Below, piece by piece: positions 1 through 9,629 of a DNA stretch of 64,000 nt. Position numbers and translations under genes: made by a program. Source of the DNA: Komagataeibacter sp. FNDCF1 (GTDB lineage: Bacteria > Pseudomonadota > Alphaproteobacteria > Acetobacterales > Acetobacteraceae); the NCBI RefSeq assembly GCF_021295335.1, contig NZ_JAIWOT010000001.1, forward strand, positions 3,123,501-3,187,500, in the 5' to 3' direction. The stretch's first letter is position 1. Each line of letters starts with the position of its first letter. The notes under the pieces were generated by a model. It was not told where the DNA came from. It searched no databases and saw nothing but the letters and a program-made list of their open reading frames with translations.

Positions 1-1
1 C

Positions 2-1468
2 CTGATGGAAGTGGCCAACCCGTCCGACCCCAATGGCACCATCCTGCTGGTAACGGGTCGTGACCGTGATGAAGTCATTACCGCCAGCAAGGGCGTGAGC
101 TTCGGGGCCAGTACGCTGCCGGTGGCGGCACGCATGGATGTGGCGCCGATCGATGTCGCACCCCGCGTGGCCAATGACGCGCCTTCCTTCATCCCCACCA
201 ACCGCCCTGTCCGGCTGGGTGAACTGGTGCCGGTCAGCGCCCTGCAGGGTGAGGGGTATACGCCCGGCGTGCTGTCCGTGCCGTTCCGTGTCTCGCCGGA
301 CCTGTATACGTGGCGCGACCGGCCGTACAAGCTGAACGTACGCTTCCGCGCGCCGGACGGGCCGATACTGGACGTGGCGCGTTCGCATCTCGATGTGGGT
401 ATCAACAATACCTACCTGCAGTCCTATTCCCTGCGCGAGAAAAGCACCATCGTCGACCAGCTGATGCAGCGCCTCACCGGTGGCGGCCAGAACGCAACCG
501 TGGAAAAGCATACGCTGACCATTCCGCCCTGGATGGTGTTTGGCCAGGATCAGCTGCAGTTCTATTTCGATGCCGCGCCGCTGGCCCAGCCCGGATGCCG
601 GCCCGGGCCCAGCCTGATCCACCTGTCGGTTGATCCTGATTCATCGATCGACCTGTCCAACGCCTATCACATCACGCGCATGCCCAACCTGGCCTACATG
701 GCCAGCGCGGGGTATCCGTTCACCACCTATGCCGATCTTTCACGCTCCGCCGTGGTGTTGCCCGACCATCCGAATGGCACGGTTGTCAGCGCGTATCTCG
801 ACATGATGGGCTTCATGGGGGCGACGACGTGGTACCCGGTATCGGGGCTGGATATCGTTTCGGCCGATCATGTGAACGATGTGGCCGACAGGAACCTGAT
901 CGTCCTGTCTACGCTCTCCAATAGCGGGGATGTTTCATCGCTGCTGTCGAACTCGTCGTACCAGATTGCGGACGGACGTCTCCATATGGGGCTGCGCTCG
1001 ACCCTCAGCGGCGTGTGGAACATCTTCCAGGATCCGATGTCGGCGATCACCGGCACCCGCCCGACCGAGGTCGATACCACCCTGAGCGGTGGCGTTGGCG
1101 CCATGGTGGAAGCGGAATCCCCGCTGGCATCCGGGCGGACCGTTCTCGCCCTGCTGTCAGGTGATGGGCAGGGGCTGGACAATCTGGTCCAGATCCTCGG
1201 GCAGCGTAAGAACCAGGCAAAGATCCAGGGCGATCTTGTTATCGCGCATGGGGATGACCTGACCTCATACCGCAGTTCTCCCCTTTATACCGTTGGCACG
1301 CTGCCCATGTGGCTCATGCCGGACTGGTATATGCATAACCATCCTGTCCGCGTGATCGTGGTGGGACTGGTCGGATGCCTGCTGATTGTGGCCGTGCTGG
1401 TCCGTGCCCTGCTGCGGCACGCACTGTTCCGCCGGCGGCAGCTGCAGGAAGAAAGGCAGAAATCGTGA
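2..1468 (+). CDS. bcsB: Cellulose synthase subunit BcsB, C-terminal part (5' end outside window)
   Basis: BcsB is the periplasmic, membrane-anchored partner of the BcsA glycosyltransferase and guides nascent cellulose through the periplasm. The frame is open from base 2, so the gene starts upstream; about 488 residues are visible. The visible part is a long periplasmic region ending in one hydrophobic segment ([20 protein letters not shown], about bases 1340-1410) and a basic cytoplasmic tail ([12 protein letters not shown]), the usual BcsB ending. The stop is followed almost at once by bcsC, then bcsD. In this lineage BcsA and BcsB may be separate or fused; that cannot be decided here. The ATG at base 5 is internal and is not the real start. 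Confidence 0.93.
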   Translation: MMEVANPSDPNGTILLVTGRDRDEVITASKGVSFGASTLPVAARMDVAPIDVAPRVANDAPSFIPTNRPVRLGELVPVSALQGEGYTPGVLSVPFRVSPDLYTWRDRPYKLNVRFRAPDGPILDVARSHLDVGINNTYLQSYSLREKSTIVDQLMQRLTGGGQNATVEKHTLTIPPWMVFGQDQLQFYFDAAPLAQPGCRPGPSLIHLSVDPDSSIDLSNAYHITRMPNLAYMASAGYPFTTYADLSRSAVVLPDHPNGTVVSAYLDMMGFMGATTWYPVSGLDIVSADHVNDVADRNLIVLSTLSNSGDVSSLLSNSSYQIADGRLHMGLRSTLSGVWNIFQDPMSAITGTRPTEVDTTLSGGVGAMVEAESPLASGRTVLALLSGDGQGLDNLVQILGQRKNQAKIQGDLVIAHGDDLTSYRSSPLYTVGTLPMWLMPDWYMHNHPVRVIVVGLVGCLLIVAVLVRALLRHALFRRRQLQEERQKS

Positions 1469-1470
1469 AC

Positions 1471-4400
1471 ATGAACAGACGATACGTCTTTTCCCTTTCT
1501 GCCGGCCTGCTTGCCAGCAGTTGCATGACCGTGCTGGTGGCCGTGCCCGTTGCCCGTGCGCAGCAGGCCTCCACCGCCATGACCGGAACCCAGGCTTCGG
1601 GCGGTGCGGCGGCGCCACGGCAGATCCTGTTGCAGCAGGCCCGTTTCTGGCTTCAGCAGCAGCAGTATGACAATGCCCGTCAGGCGTTGCAGAACGCCCA
1701 GCGCGTGGCGCCGGACGCCCCTGACGTGCTTGAGGTGCAGGGTGAATACCAGACGGCGATCGGCAACCGGGAAGCAGCGGCCGATACGCTGCGGCATCTC
1801 CAGCAGGTGGCGCCGGGCAGCACTGCGGCAAACGGCCTGAGCGACCTGCTGCACGAACGCTCCATTTCGACGTCCGACCTGTCACAGGTGCGTTCCCTTG
1901 CCGCATCGGGGCATAACGCGCAGGCGGTGCAGGGATACCAGAAGCTGTTCAACGGCGGTAAGCCACCCCATTCGCTGGCGGTGGAATACTACCAGACCAT
2001 GGCTGGCGTTCCGGCGGAATGGGACCAGGCCCGGGCCGGGCTGGCCGGTATCGTGGCGGCCAATCCGCAGGATTACCATGCCCAGCTGGCCTTCGCCCAG
2101 GCGCTGACCTACAACACGGCCACCCGCATGGAAGGTCTGGCGCGGCTGAAGGACCTGCAGGGCTTCCGCAGCCAGGCCCCGGTCGAGGCCGCGGCCGCCA
2201 CCCAGTCCTACCGGCAGACGCTGGGCTGGCTGCCTGTTACGCCCACTACCCAGCCGCTCATGCAGCAGTGGCTTGATGCGCATCCCAACGATACCGAACT
2301 GCACGAGCATATGGTCCATCCGCCCGGCGGTCCGCCGGACAAGGCCGGTCTCGCGCGTCAGGCGGGTTACCAGCAGCTCAATTCCGGTCATCTTGCCGCG
2401 GCCGAGCAGTCCTTCCAGTCCGCGTTGCAGATCAATTCCCATGATGCCGATTCGCTTGGCGGCATGGGGCTGGTCAGCATGCGTCAGGGCGACGCCGCCG
2501 AAGCGCGTCGGTATTTTCAGGAAGCCATGGCGGCTGACCCCAAGACGGCGGACCGCTGGCGTCCCGCGCTGTCCGGCATGGAAATCAGCGGTGACTACGC
2601 CGCTGTCCGGCAGCTTATCGCCGCCCATCAGTATGCCGAAGCCAAGCAGCGCCTGAGCAGTCTTGCACGCCAGCCGGGCCAGTTTACCGGGGCCACCCTC
2701 ATGCTGGCGGACCTGCAGCGGACAACGGGCCAGATCGGTGCGGCCGAGCAGGAATACCAGTCCGTTCTGGCGCGTGAACCGAACAGCCAGCTTGCACTGA
2801 TGGGGCTGGCACGGGTCGAGATGTCGCAGGGCAAGACGGCGGAAGCCCGTGAACTCCTGTCCCGCGTCGGGCCGCAATACGCAACCCAGGTGGGGGAGAT
2901 CGAGGTGACCGGCCTTATGGCCGCCGCATCCCAGACATCTGATTCGGCGCGCAAGGTTTCCATCCTGCGGGAGGCGATGACCCAGGCGCCGCGCGACCCG
3001 TGGGTGCGCATCAATCTGGCCAATGCCCTGCAGCAGCAGGGAGACATGGCCGAAGCCGGTCGCGTCATGCAGCCCATCCTGTCCAATCCCGTGACCGCGC
3101 AGGACCGGCAGGCCGGTATCCTGTATACCTATGGCAGCGGCAACGACGCGATGACACGCCGCCTGCTGTCCGGTCTTTCGCCCGATGACTATTCCCCCGC
3201 GATCCATGCCATCGCGACGGAAATGGAAATCAAGCAGGATCTGGCCAGCCGGCTGTCCATGGTAGCCAACCCTGTTCCGCTGATCCGTGAAGCCCTTTCT
3301 CCACCTGACCCGACGGGCGCGCGTGGCGTGGCGGTGGCGGACCTGTTCCGCCAGCGGGGCGACATGATCCATGCCCGCATGGCACTGCGCATCGCCTCCA
3401 CCCGCACGCTCGACCTTTCGGCTGACCAGCGGCTGGCCTATGCCACGGAATACATGAAGATCAGCAACCCGGTTGCCGCAGCCCGCCTGCTTGCCCCGCT
3501 GGGGGACGGTAGCGGCACGGGGGCCGGCAATGCCCTGCTGCCCGAACAGGCCCAGACCCTGCAGCAGCTGCGCATGGGTATTGCCGTCGCTCAGTCCGAC
3601 CTGCTGAACCAGCGTGGGGATCAGGCGCAGGCATATGACCATCTTGCCCCGGCCCTGCAGGCCGATCCGGAAGCGACATCGCCCAAGCTGGCGCTGGCGC
3701 GGCTGTATAACGGGCAGGGCAAATCCGGCAAGGCGCTGGAGATCGACCTGGCCGTGCTGCGGCACAATCCGCAGGATCTCGATGCGCGGCAGGCTGCGGT
3801 GCAGGCTGCCGTCAACAGCGATCGCAAGAACCTTGCGACCCGGCTTGCCATGGACGGTGTGCAGGAAAGCCCGATGGATGCCCGCGCCTGGCTGGCAATG
3901 GCCGTGGCCGATCAGGCTGATGGTCATGGCCACCGGACCATCAGTGACCTGCGCCGGGCCTATGACCTGCGTCTGCAGCAGGTTGAAGGCACGCGGGCCA
4001 GCGCCAGCGGGAACGGTGCGCAGGAGGAATCGCTTGAGCCGCCTTCAAGCAACCCGTTCCGCCATCATGGCTACGGGCGGCAGACGGAACTGGGCGCCCC
4101 GGTTACGGGTAGCGCCTACAGTACGGAAGCGACATCGCCTGAAGCATCCGACCAGATGCTGTCTTCCATTGCCGGACAGATCACCACGCTGCGTGAAAAC
4201 CTTGCGCCATCCATTGACGGCGGTCTCGGTTTCCGGTCGCGTTCGGGTGAGCACGGCATGGGCCGCCTGACGGAAGCGAACATTCCCATCGTCGGGCGCC
4301 TGCCCCTGCAGGCGGGTGAATCCAGCCTGACCTTCTCGATCACGCCAACCATGATCTGGTCGGGTCAGCTTGATTCCGGTTCCGTCTATGACGTGCCGCG

Positions 4401-5448
4401 CTTTGGCACCGATATGGCCACGCAGGCATACAACCAGTATGTCAACTACATGAACCGCAACAACTCCCACAGCGGCCTGCAGACCGAACGTATCCAGGGT
4501 GGCCAGGCCGAAGCCGGTTTTGCCCCTGATGTGCAGTTTGGCAACAGCTGGGTGCGGGCCGATCTGGGTGCGTCACCGATCGGCTTCCCCATCACCAACG
4601 TGCTGGGTGGTGTCGAGTTCTCGCCCCGCGTCGGTCCGGTCACGTTCCGTGTCAGTGCGGAGCGCCGCTCGATCACCAACAGCGTGCTTTCCTATGGCGG
4701 CATGCGTGACCCCAACTACAATACGTCCCTTGGCCGCTATGCCCGCCAGCTTTATGGCAAGGAGCTGAGTTCGCAGTGGAGCCAGGAATGGGGCGGTGTC
4801 GTGACCAACCATTTCCATGGCCAGGTTGAGGCGACGCTGGGCAACACCATCGTGTACGGTGGCGGTGGCTATGCAATCCAGACCGGCAAGCACGTGCAGC
4901 GCAATGATGAGCGTGAGGCGGGTCTCGGCGTCAATACGCTGGTCTGGCACAATGCGAACATGCTGGTACGCATCGGTGTCAGCCTGACTTACTTCGGTTA
5001 TGCGAATAATCAGGATTTCTATACATATGGCCAGGGTGGCTACTTCTCGCCACAGTCCTATTACGCGGCGACCGTGCCCATCCGCTACGCGGGGCAGCAC
5101 AAGCGGCTTGACTGGGACGTGACGGGCAGCGTGGGCTACCAGGTGTTCCATGAACACTCCTCGCCGTTCTTCCCCACCTCGTCACTCATGCAGTCGGGGG
5201 CTGCGGCCGTTGCCGCCGACTATGTGACCAATGCAACATCGTCGGATTATCTCTCCCAGGAGACGGTAAACAGCGCCTATTATCCCGGGGATAGTATTGC
5301 TAGTCTTACTGGCGGATTTAATGCTAGGGTGGGCTATCGATTTACACACAATCTTCGTCTTGATCTGTCGGGGCGCTGGCAGAAGGCCGGTAACTGGACT
5401 GAAAGCGGCGCCATGATTTCCGCACACTATCTTATTATGGACCAGTAA
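1471..5448 (+). CDS. bcsC: Cellulose synthase outer-membrane protein BcsC (TPR and beta-barrel)
   Basis: BcsC takes cellulose across the periplasm and outer membrane. The protein is 1325 residues, the size expected for the acetic acid bacterial form. It starts with a signal peptide (MNRRYVFSLSAGLL..., likely cleaved after VARA, near residue 31). A long alpha-helical region of TPR repeats follows (phrases such as AAEQSFQSALQINSHDADSL and AEARRYFQEAMAADPKTAD) to about residue 780. The last 400 or so residues are glycine- and aromatic-rich barrel sequence. An in-frame GTG at 1465 overlaps the bcsB stop and has better spacing from AAAGG (1452-1456), so the true start could be two codons upstream. 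The stop and the bcsD start overlap (TAATG). Confidence 0.95.
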   Translation: MNRRYVFSLSAGLLASSCMTVLVAVPVARAQQASTAMTGTQASGGAAAPRQILLQQARFWLQQQQYDNARQALQNAQRVAPDAPDVLEVQGEYQTAIGNREAAADTLRHLQQVAPGSTAANGLSDLLHERSISTSDLSQVRSLAASGHNAQAVQGYQKLFNGGKPPHSLAVEYYQTMAGVPAEWDQARAGLAGIVAANPQDYHAQLAFAQALTYNTATRMEGLARLKDLQGFRSQAPVEAAAATQSYRQTLGWLPVTPTTQPLMQQWLDAHPNDTELHEHMVHPPGGPPDKAGLARQAGYQQLNSGHLAAAEQSFQSALQINSHDADSLGGMGLVSMRQGDAAEARRYFQEAMAADPKTADRWRPALSGMEISGDYAAVRQLIAAHQYAEAKQRLSSLARQPGQFTGATLMLADLQRTTGQIGAAEQEYQSVLAREPNSQLALMGLARVEMSQGKTAEARELLSRVGPQYATQVGEIEVTGLMAAASQTSDSARKVSILREAMTQAPRDPWVRINLANALQQQGDMAEAGRVMQPILSNPVTAQDRQAGILYTYGSGNDAMTRRLLSGLSPDDYSPAIHAIATEMEIKQDLASRLSMVANPVPLIREALSPPDPTGARGVAVADLFRQRGDMIHARMALRIASTRTLDLSADQRLAYATEYMKISNPVAAARLLAPLGDGSGTGAGNALLPEQAQTLQQLRMGIAVAQSDLLNQRGDQAQAYDHLAPALQADPEATSPKLALARLYNGQGKSGKALEIDLAVLRHNPQDLDARQAAVQAAVNSDRKNLATRLAMDGVQESPMDARAWLAMAVADQADGHGHRTISDLRRAYDLRLQQVEGTRASASGNGAQEESLEPPSSNPFRHHGYGRQTELGAPVTGSAYSTEATSPEASDQMLSSIAGQITTLRENLAPSIDGGLGFRSRSGEHGMGRLTEANIPIVGRLPLQAGESSLTFSITPTMIWSGQLDSGSVYDVPRFGTDMATQAYNQYVNYMNRNNSHSGLQTERIQGGQAEAGFAPDVQFGNSWVRADLGASPIGFPITNVLGGVEFSPRVGPVTFRVSAERRSITNSVLSYGGMRDPNYNTSLGRYARQLYGKELSSQWSQEWGGVVTNHFHGQVEATLGNTIVYGGGGYAIQTGKHVQRNDEREAGLGVNTLVWHNANMLVRIGVSLTYFGYANNQDFYTYGQGGYFSPQSYYAATVPIRYAGQHKRLDWDVTGSVGYQVFHEHSSPFFPTSSLMQSGAAAVAADYVTNATSSDYLSQETVNSAYYPGDSIASLTGGFNARVGYRFTHNLRLDLSGRWQKAGNWTESGAMISAHYLIMDQ

Positions 5449-5918
5449 TGACAACTTTCAACGCAAAACCGGACTTCTCACTGTTCCTGCAGGCCCTGTC
5501 CTGGGAGATTGACGATCAGGCCGGGATCGAGGTGAGGAATGATCTGCTGCGCGAGGTCGGCCACGGCATGGCCGGCCGGCTGCAGCCGCCCCTGTGCAAC
5601 ACCATCCATCAGTTGCAGATTGAACTGAATTCCCTGCTGGCCATGATCAACTGGGGCTACGTGAAGCTTGAGCTCCTGCCCGAGGACCAGGCCATGCGGA
5701 TCATCCATGAGGATCTGCCCCAGGTCGGCAGCGCGGGTGAGCCGTCGGGCACATGGCTGGCCCCCGTGCTGGAAGGGCTGTACGGTCGCTGGATCACGTC
5801 GCAGCCAGGTGCGTTCGGTGATTATGTCGTCACCCGTGATGTGGATGCCGAAGACCTGAACTCCGTCCCCAGCCAGACAATCATCCTGTACATGCGTACC
5901 CGCAGCAACAGCAACTGA
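5448..5918 (+). CDS. bcsD: Cellulose synthase subunit BcsD
   Basis: BcsD is a periplasmic, ring-forming protein that helps align glucan chains into crystalline ribbons in acetic acid bacteria. The ORF gives 156 residues, the expected BcsD length, beginning MTTFNAKPDFSLFLQALSWE. There is no signal peptide, as is usual for this family. The start overlaps the bcsC stop by one base (TAATG), so translation is probably coupled. A hairpin with a T tract follows 34 bases after the stop, so the core bcs transcript probably ends or is attenuated here, before the beta-glucosidase gene. Confidence 0.95.
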   Translation: MTTFNAKPDFSLFLQALSWEIDDQAGIEVRNDLLREVGHGMAGRLQPPLCNTIHQLQIELNSLLAMINWGYVKLELLPEDQAMRIIHEDLPQVGSAGEPSGTWLAPVLEGLYGRWITSQPGAFGDYVVTRDVDAEDLNSVPSQTIILYMRTRSNSN

Positions 5919-5951
5919 TCCGACAGGCCCGTCCCGGTCTGGCGCGCAGGG

Positions 5952-5996
5952 CCCTGCCCGTAGGCATGTACATGCCGTACCGGCAGGGTTTTTTGC
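5952..5996 (+). terminator. Rho-independent terminator after bcsD
   Basis: An outer stem CCCTGCC/GGCAGGG encloses a second inner stem GGCATG/CATGCC and is followed by TTTTTTG. It lies between bcsD and the beta-glucosidase gene and should end or attenuate the bcs transcript. Confidence 0.8.
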
Positions 5997-6131
5997 ATTC
6001 CGGCCCCCATTTCACGCGGGGCCCACGCCAGATCATGTGGGGCCGGGGTGAAGCATCCGATACTCCTGTCATGGCGTCCCGCCGCATGCCGTGACGTGAT
6101 TTTATGCAACCGTCAAGGAAGAGTCAGCCGC

Positions 6132-8330
6132 ATGAAACTGTCCCGCAAGATATTCCTGCTTTCCGCAGTGGCATGGGGTGTGGCGGTCTGTGCGCCCGCC
6201 CATGCGCGACATGCGGCGGCAGCTGACCCCGCCGATGAACGGGCGCGGCAGGTTCTCGCGCATATGAGCCTGCAGGACAAGATGTCCCTGCTGTTCAGCG
6301 TGGACGGCGGTGGTTTCAACGGTAGTGTCGCACCCCCGGGGGGACTGGGCTCGGCGGCCTATCTGCGTGCGCCCGCCGGGTCGGGCCTGCCGGACCTGCA
6401 GATATCGGATGCGGGGGTCGGCGTGCGCAATCCTGCGCATATCCGCCCCGGTGGCGCGGCGGTTTCCCTGCCATCCGGCCAGGCGACGGCCAGTACGTGG
6501 GACATGGACATGGCCCGCCAGGCGGGCGAGATGATCGGGCGCGAGGCATGGCGCAGCGGGTTCAACGTCCTGCTGGGCGGCGGGGCGGACCTGACGCGCG
6601 ACCCGCGTGGTGGCCGCAATTTTGAATATGCGGGTGAGGACCCGCTCCAGACCGGGCGCATGGTGGGCAGCACCATCGCGGGCGTGCAGTCGCAGCATGT
6701 CATTTCCACGCTCAAGCATTACGCGATGAACGACCTTGAAACATCGCGCATGACCATGAGCGCCGATATCGACCCCGCGGCGATGCGCGAGAGCGACCTG
6801 CTGGGTTTCGAGATCGCGATTGAAACCGGGCATCCCGGTTCGGTCATGTGTTCGTACAACCGCGTGAACGACCTGTATGCGTGTGAAAATCCCTACCTGC
6901 TGAACACCACGCTGAAGCAGGACTGGCATTACCCCGGCTTTGTCATGTCCGACTGGGGGGCCACTCATTCCTCCGCCCGTTCGGCGCTGGCGGGGCTGGA
7001 CCAGGAATCAGCGGGTGACCATACCGATGCGCGTCCCTATTTCACGGCCATGCTGGCGGCGGATGTCAAGGCCGGACGCGTGCCTGTCGCCCGTATCGAT
7101 GACATGGCGCAGCGCATCGTGCGTTCCCTGTTCGCCACGGGCCTGGTGGATCACGCGCCCCGGCGCGGACCGCTGGATGTCGTGACCGATACGCTGGTGG
7201 CCCAGCATGATGAGGAGGAAGGCGCGGTCCTGCTGCGTAACGAAGGCAACATCCTCCCGCTTTCCCCCACCGCGCGCATCGCGGTCATTGGCGGGCATGC
7301 CGATGTGGGCGTGATCTCGGGTGGCGGGTCCAGCCAGGTCGACCCCATCGGGGGCGAAGCGGTGAAGGGACCGGGCAAGAAGGAATGGCCGGGCGATCCG
7401 GTCTATTTCCCGTCATCCCCGCTCAGGGCCATGCGGGCCGAGGCCCCGGATGCCCGCATCACCTATGAATCCGGCAGGAACATCGCCGCTGCCGTACGGG
7501 CCGCACGGGCGGCCGACGTGGCGGTTGTATACGCAACGCAGTTCACCTTTGAGGGGATGGACGCGCCGAGCATGCATCTTGATGATAACGCCGATGCCCT
7601 GATCACCGCCGTGGCGGCCGCCAACCCGCGCACGGTGGTGGTGATGGAAACCGGTGACCCGGTGCTGATGCCATGGAACAGCAACGTTGCGGGCGTGCTG
7701 GAGGCATGGTTCCCCGGTTCCGGCGGTGGTCCCGCCATTGCGCGCCTGCTGTTTGGCAAGGTCGCCCCCTCCGGTCACCTGACCATGACCTTTCCACAGG
7801 CCGAAAGCCAGCTTGCCCGCCCCGATATCGCGGGTGTTACGGCGGATAACGTGTTCGAGATGCAGTTCCACACCGATCAGGAACTGGTTTATGACGAAGG
7901 CAGTGATGTCGGGTACCGCTGGTTCGACCGCCATCACCTCAAGCCGCTCTATCCGTTCGGCCATGGCCTGACCTACACCACCTTCAGCACCGACGGGCTG
8001 GCTGTGCACAGGCATCATGACGCGGTGACGGCCACCTTTACCGTGCATAATACCGGCAACCGCCCCGGGGTGGACGTGCCGCAGGTCTATGTGGGCCTGC
8101 CCGACGGGGGCGCACGCAGGCTGGCGGGCTGGCAGCGGGTGAGCCTTGCACCGGGAGAGAGCCGCCAGGTATCGGTCCAGCTTGATCCGCGCCTGCTGGC
8201 ACATTTTGATGGCCCGAAGGACCGCTGGAGCATCCCTTCGGGCACGTTCCGGGTATGGCTTGGCGCCTCCGCCACCGATGATCGCCAGCAGGTGAGCCTG
8301 CACCTGTCCGGCCGTCACTTCGCACCCTGA
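6132..8330 (+). CDS. bglX: Secreted family 3 beta-glucosidase (BglAx/BglxA type)
   Basis: This is a glycoside hydrolase family 3 beta-glucosidase of 732 residues, which should act in the periplasm or outside the cell on beta-glucosides and cello-oligosaccharides. A signal peptide is seen at residues 1-27 (MKLSRKIFLLSAVAW...APAHA). The family nucleophile Asp lies in VMSDWGATHS (Asp274). The GH3 C-terminal domain follows (about 370-620, with FEGMDAPSMHLDD) and then a fibronectin-III-like end (about 640-725, NTGNRPGVDVPQVYVG). An upstream in-frame ATG (6048) is rejected because AAGGAAGAG sits 8 bases before 6132. Position after bcsD matches the bglAx gene known to flank the K. xylinus bcs operon, where it affects cellulose production. 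Its stop overlaps the next start (TGATG). Confidence 0.93.
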   Translation: MKLSRKIFLLSAVAWGVAVCAPAHARHAAAADPADERARQVLAHMSLQDKMSLLFSVDGGGFNGSVAPPGGLGSAAYLRAPAGSGLPDLQISDAGVGVRNPAHIRPGGAAVSLPSGQATASTWDMDMARQAGEMIGREAWRSGFNVLLGGGADLTRDPRGGRNFEYAGEDPLQTGRMVGSTIAGVQSQHVISTLKHYAMNDLETSRMTMSADIDPAAMRESDLLGFEIAIETGHPGSVMCSYNRVNDLYACENPYLLNTTLKQDWHYPGFVMSDWGATHSSARSALAGLDQESAGDHTDARPYFTAMLAADVKAGRVPVARIDDMAQRIVRSLFATGLVDHAPRRGPLDVVTDTLVAQHDEEEGAVLLRNEGNILPLSPTARIAVIGGHADVGVISGGGSSQVDPIGGEAVKGPGKKEWPGDPVYFPSSPLRAMRAEAPDARITYESGRNIAAAVRAARAADVAVVYATQFTFEGMDAPSMHLDDNADALITAVAAANPRTVVVMETGDPVLMPWNSNVAGVLEAWFPGSGGGPAIARLLFGKVAPSGHLTMTFPQAESQLARPDIAGVTADNVFEMQFHTDQELVYDEGSDVGYRWFDRHHLKPLYPFGHGLTYTTFSTDGLAVHRHHDAVTATFTVHNTGNRPGVDVPQVYVGLPDGGARRLAGWQRVSLAPGESRQVSVQLDPRLLAHFDGPKDRWSIPSGTFRVWLGASATDDRQQVSLHLSGRHFAP

Positions 8331-8995
8331 TGGGTCAGGGGGCGGGAGGCCGCTGGCGCTGCGGGCTTGCGGTCGCGGGCGTGCTGGTGGCGTCAGGCAC
8401 GGCCCGGGCCGGGACCCTGCCGGATACACCACTGAACCGCGCGCGCATGCAGATTGCGGTGCAGGAACTGGAAATCACGCTCCTGACCCATCCCAGCGCC
8501 ACCCTCGCGCTGGAGGACTGGTGTGCTGCCCACCACATGGCGGCCAGCCCTGTCGTGACCGCGCACAAGATGATGCCCGTGGGGCCGGATGCCGTGCCGG
8601 CCACCGTGCGTACCGATCTGGGCGTGGGTGCGACGCAGCCGGTACGGCACCGGCAGGTGCAGCTTGTGTGCGGGACGCATGTACTCTCGGTTGCCGATAA
8701 CTGGTACGTGCCGGACCGGCTGGATGCCGGGATGAACACAACACTGGAGCGGACCGACACGTCGTTCGGCCATGTCGTCGCGCCACTGCATTTTTCGCGC
8801 ACCCGGCTGGAGTTCACCCGCCTGTGGTCGCCCTGGCCCGGTCCGGCCACGCAAGCCCGGTCCGTCGGCATGCTGGATGTGCCTGCGGTGATCATTCGCC
8901 AGCGCGCGGTACTGCGCGATGCGCAGGGCCAGCCCTTCAGCGAGGTGGTGGAAACCTATACGGACCAGACACTCGACACCTTTTCCCCGCGCTAA
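8330..8995 (+). CDS. Secreted protein, possible chorismate-lyase (UbiC/DUF98) fold
   Basis: A 221-residue exported protein. The N-terminus is a signal peptide (GLAVAGVLVASGTARA, cleavage near residue 27). The mature part contains RHRQVQLVCGTHVLSVADNW, then TTLERTDTSFGHVVAPLHFS, and ends with QPFSEVVETYTDQTL. This order (strand with Arg, a T(D/P)xxFG turn, a final E-x-Y strand) recalls UbiC chorismate lyase and DUF98 proteins, but I judge this by eye only. The start overlaps the beta-glucosidase stop (TGATG), so the two are probably translated together. A signal peptide is odd for a chorismate lyase, which normally acts in the cytoplasm, so a binding role or a false resemblance is possible. 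Family assignment is tentative; the gene itself is sound. Confidence 0.8.
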   Translation: MGQGAGGRWRCGLAVAGVLVASGTARAGTLPDTPLNRARMQIAVQELEITLLTHPSATLALEDWCAAHHMAASPVVTAHKMMPVGPDAVPATVRTDLGVGATQPVRHRQVQLVCGTHVLSVADNWYVPDRLDAGMNTTLERTDTSFGHVVAPLHFSRTRLEFTRLWSPWPGPATQARSVGMLDVPAVIIRQRAVLRDAQGQPFSEVVETYTDQTLDTFSPR

Positions 8996-9002
8996 AGCAG
9001 AC

Positions 9003-9093
9003 CCCGTTTGAATGGACACATTTAAACGGGTGAAGATGCCAGATAAACAGTGAGTTAGAGCAATTCCACTGGGCCAGAGTTCAGTGGAATTGC
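9003..9093. repeat. Two adjacent inverted repeats in an intergenic region
   Basis: The first pair is CCCGTTT (9003-9009) and AAACGGG (9024-9030). The second is a perfect 12-base pair, GCAATTCCACTG (9060-9071) and CAGTGGAATTGC (9082-9093), separated by 10 bases. Neither has a T tract, so they are not plain terminators. From memory the sequence resembles dispersed intergenic repeats in acetic acid bacteria, but only one copy is in this window. Confidence 0.6.
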
Positions 9094-9170
9094 GCCAGGC
9101 GCGCATTGCGGTATGGGGGCGGGGACGCTACGCCAGGTACATGGCCCGAGACCTTGAGCAAGGACATACC

Positions 9171-9629
9171 ATGACCGACCTGCGAGACCCAGCCACCCCC
9201 GCCGATGACGTACGCCGCCTGCTTGGCCTGCAACCCCACCCCGAAGGGGGCAGCTACCGGGAAATATGGCGCGATGCGCCCGATGACGGCACGCGTGGCA
9301 CGGTATCGACCATCACGTTCCTGCTTGCGGCGGGCGAGCGTTCGCACTGGCACCGGGTGGATGCGGCGGAAATCTGGTGCTGGCAGGGTGGCAGTCCCCT
9401 TGTGCTGGAAATTGCCACGGCGCGGGGCGCGCCGGTTACCCGCGTTGTCCTTGGCCCCCTGCCGGGGCAGGGACAGGCGTTGCAGGCAGTCGTGCCCGCG
9501 GGCGCATGGCAGGCGGCATGCAGTCAGGGTGCGTGGAGCCTGATGGGCTGCCAGGTCGCACCGGTCTTCCAGTTCAGCAGTTTTGAGCTTGCCCCCGCTG
9601 GCTGGTCACCGGAAGGAGCCGGCGCATGA
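9171..9629 (+). CDS. Cupin-domain protein (DUF985 family)
   Basis: A 152-residue single-domain cupin of the DUF985 type. Visible family marks are LLGLQPHPEGGSYREIWRD near the N-terminus, a metal-site-like stretch FLLAAGERSHWHRVDAAEIW, and a second motif AVVPAGAWQAA. The substrate is unknown; relatives are often described as sugar-binding or epimerase-like but are poorly characterised. The chosen ATG has AAGGA 7 bases upstream; the open frame extends back to 9084 but there it crosses the inverted repeats. Its stop overlaps the start of the Nudix gene (ATGA at 9626-9629), so the two form a coupled pair. Confidence 0.85.
   Translation: MTDLRDPATPADDVRRLLGLQPHPEGGSYREIWRDAPDDGTRGTVSTITFLLAAGERSHWHRVDAAEIWCWQGGSPLVLEIATARGAPVTRVVLGPLPGQGQALQAVVPAGAWQAACSQGAWSLMGCQVAPVFQFSSFELAPAGWSPEGAGA

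Noticed and set aside
1882-3933. A 683-codon antisense frame inside bcsC
   Set aside because: It mirrors the codon pattern of bcsC and has no ribosome site or recognisable domain.
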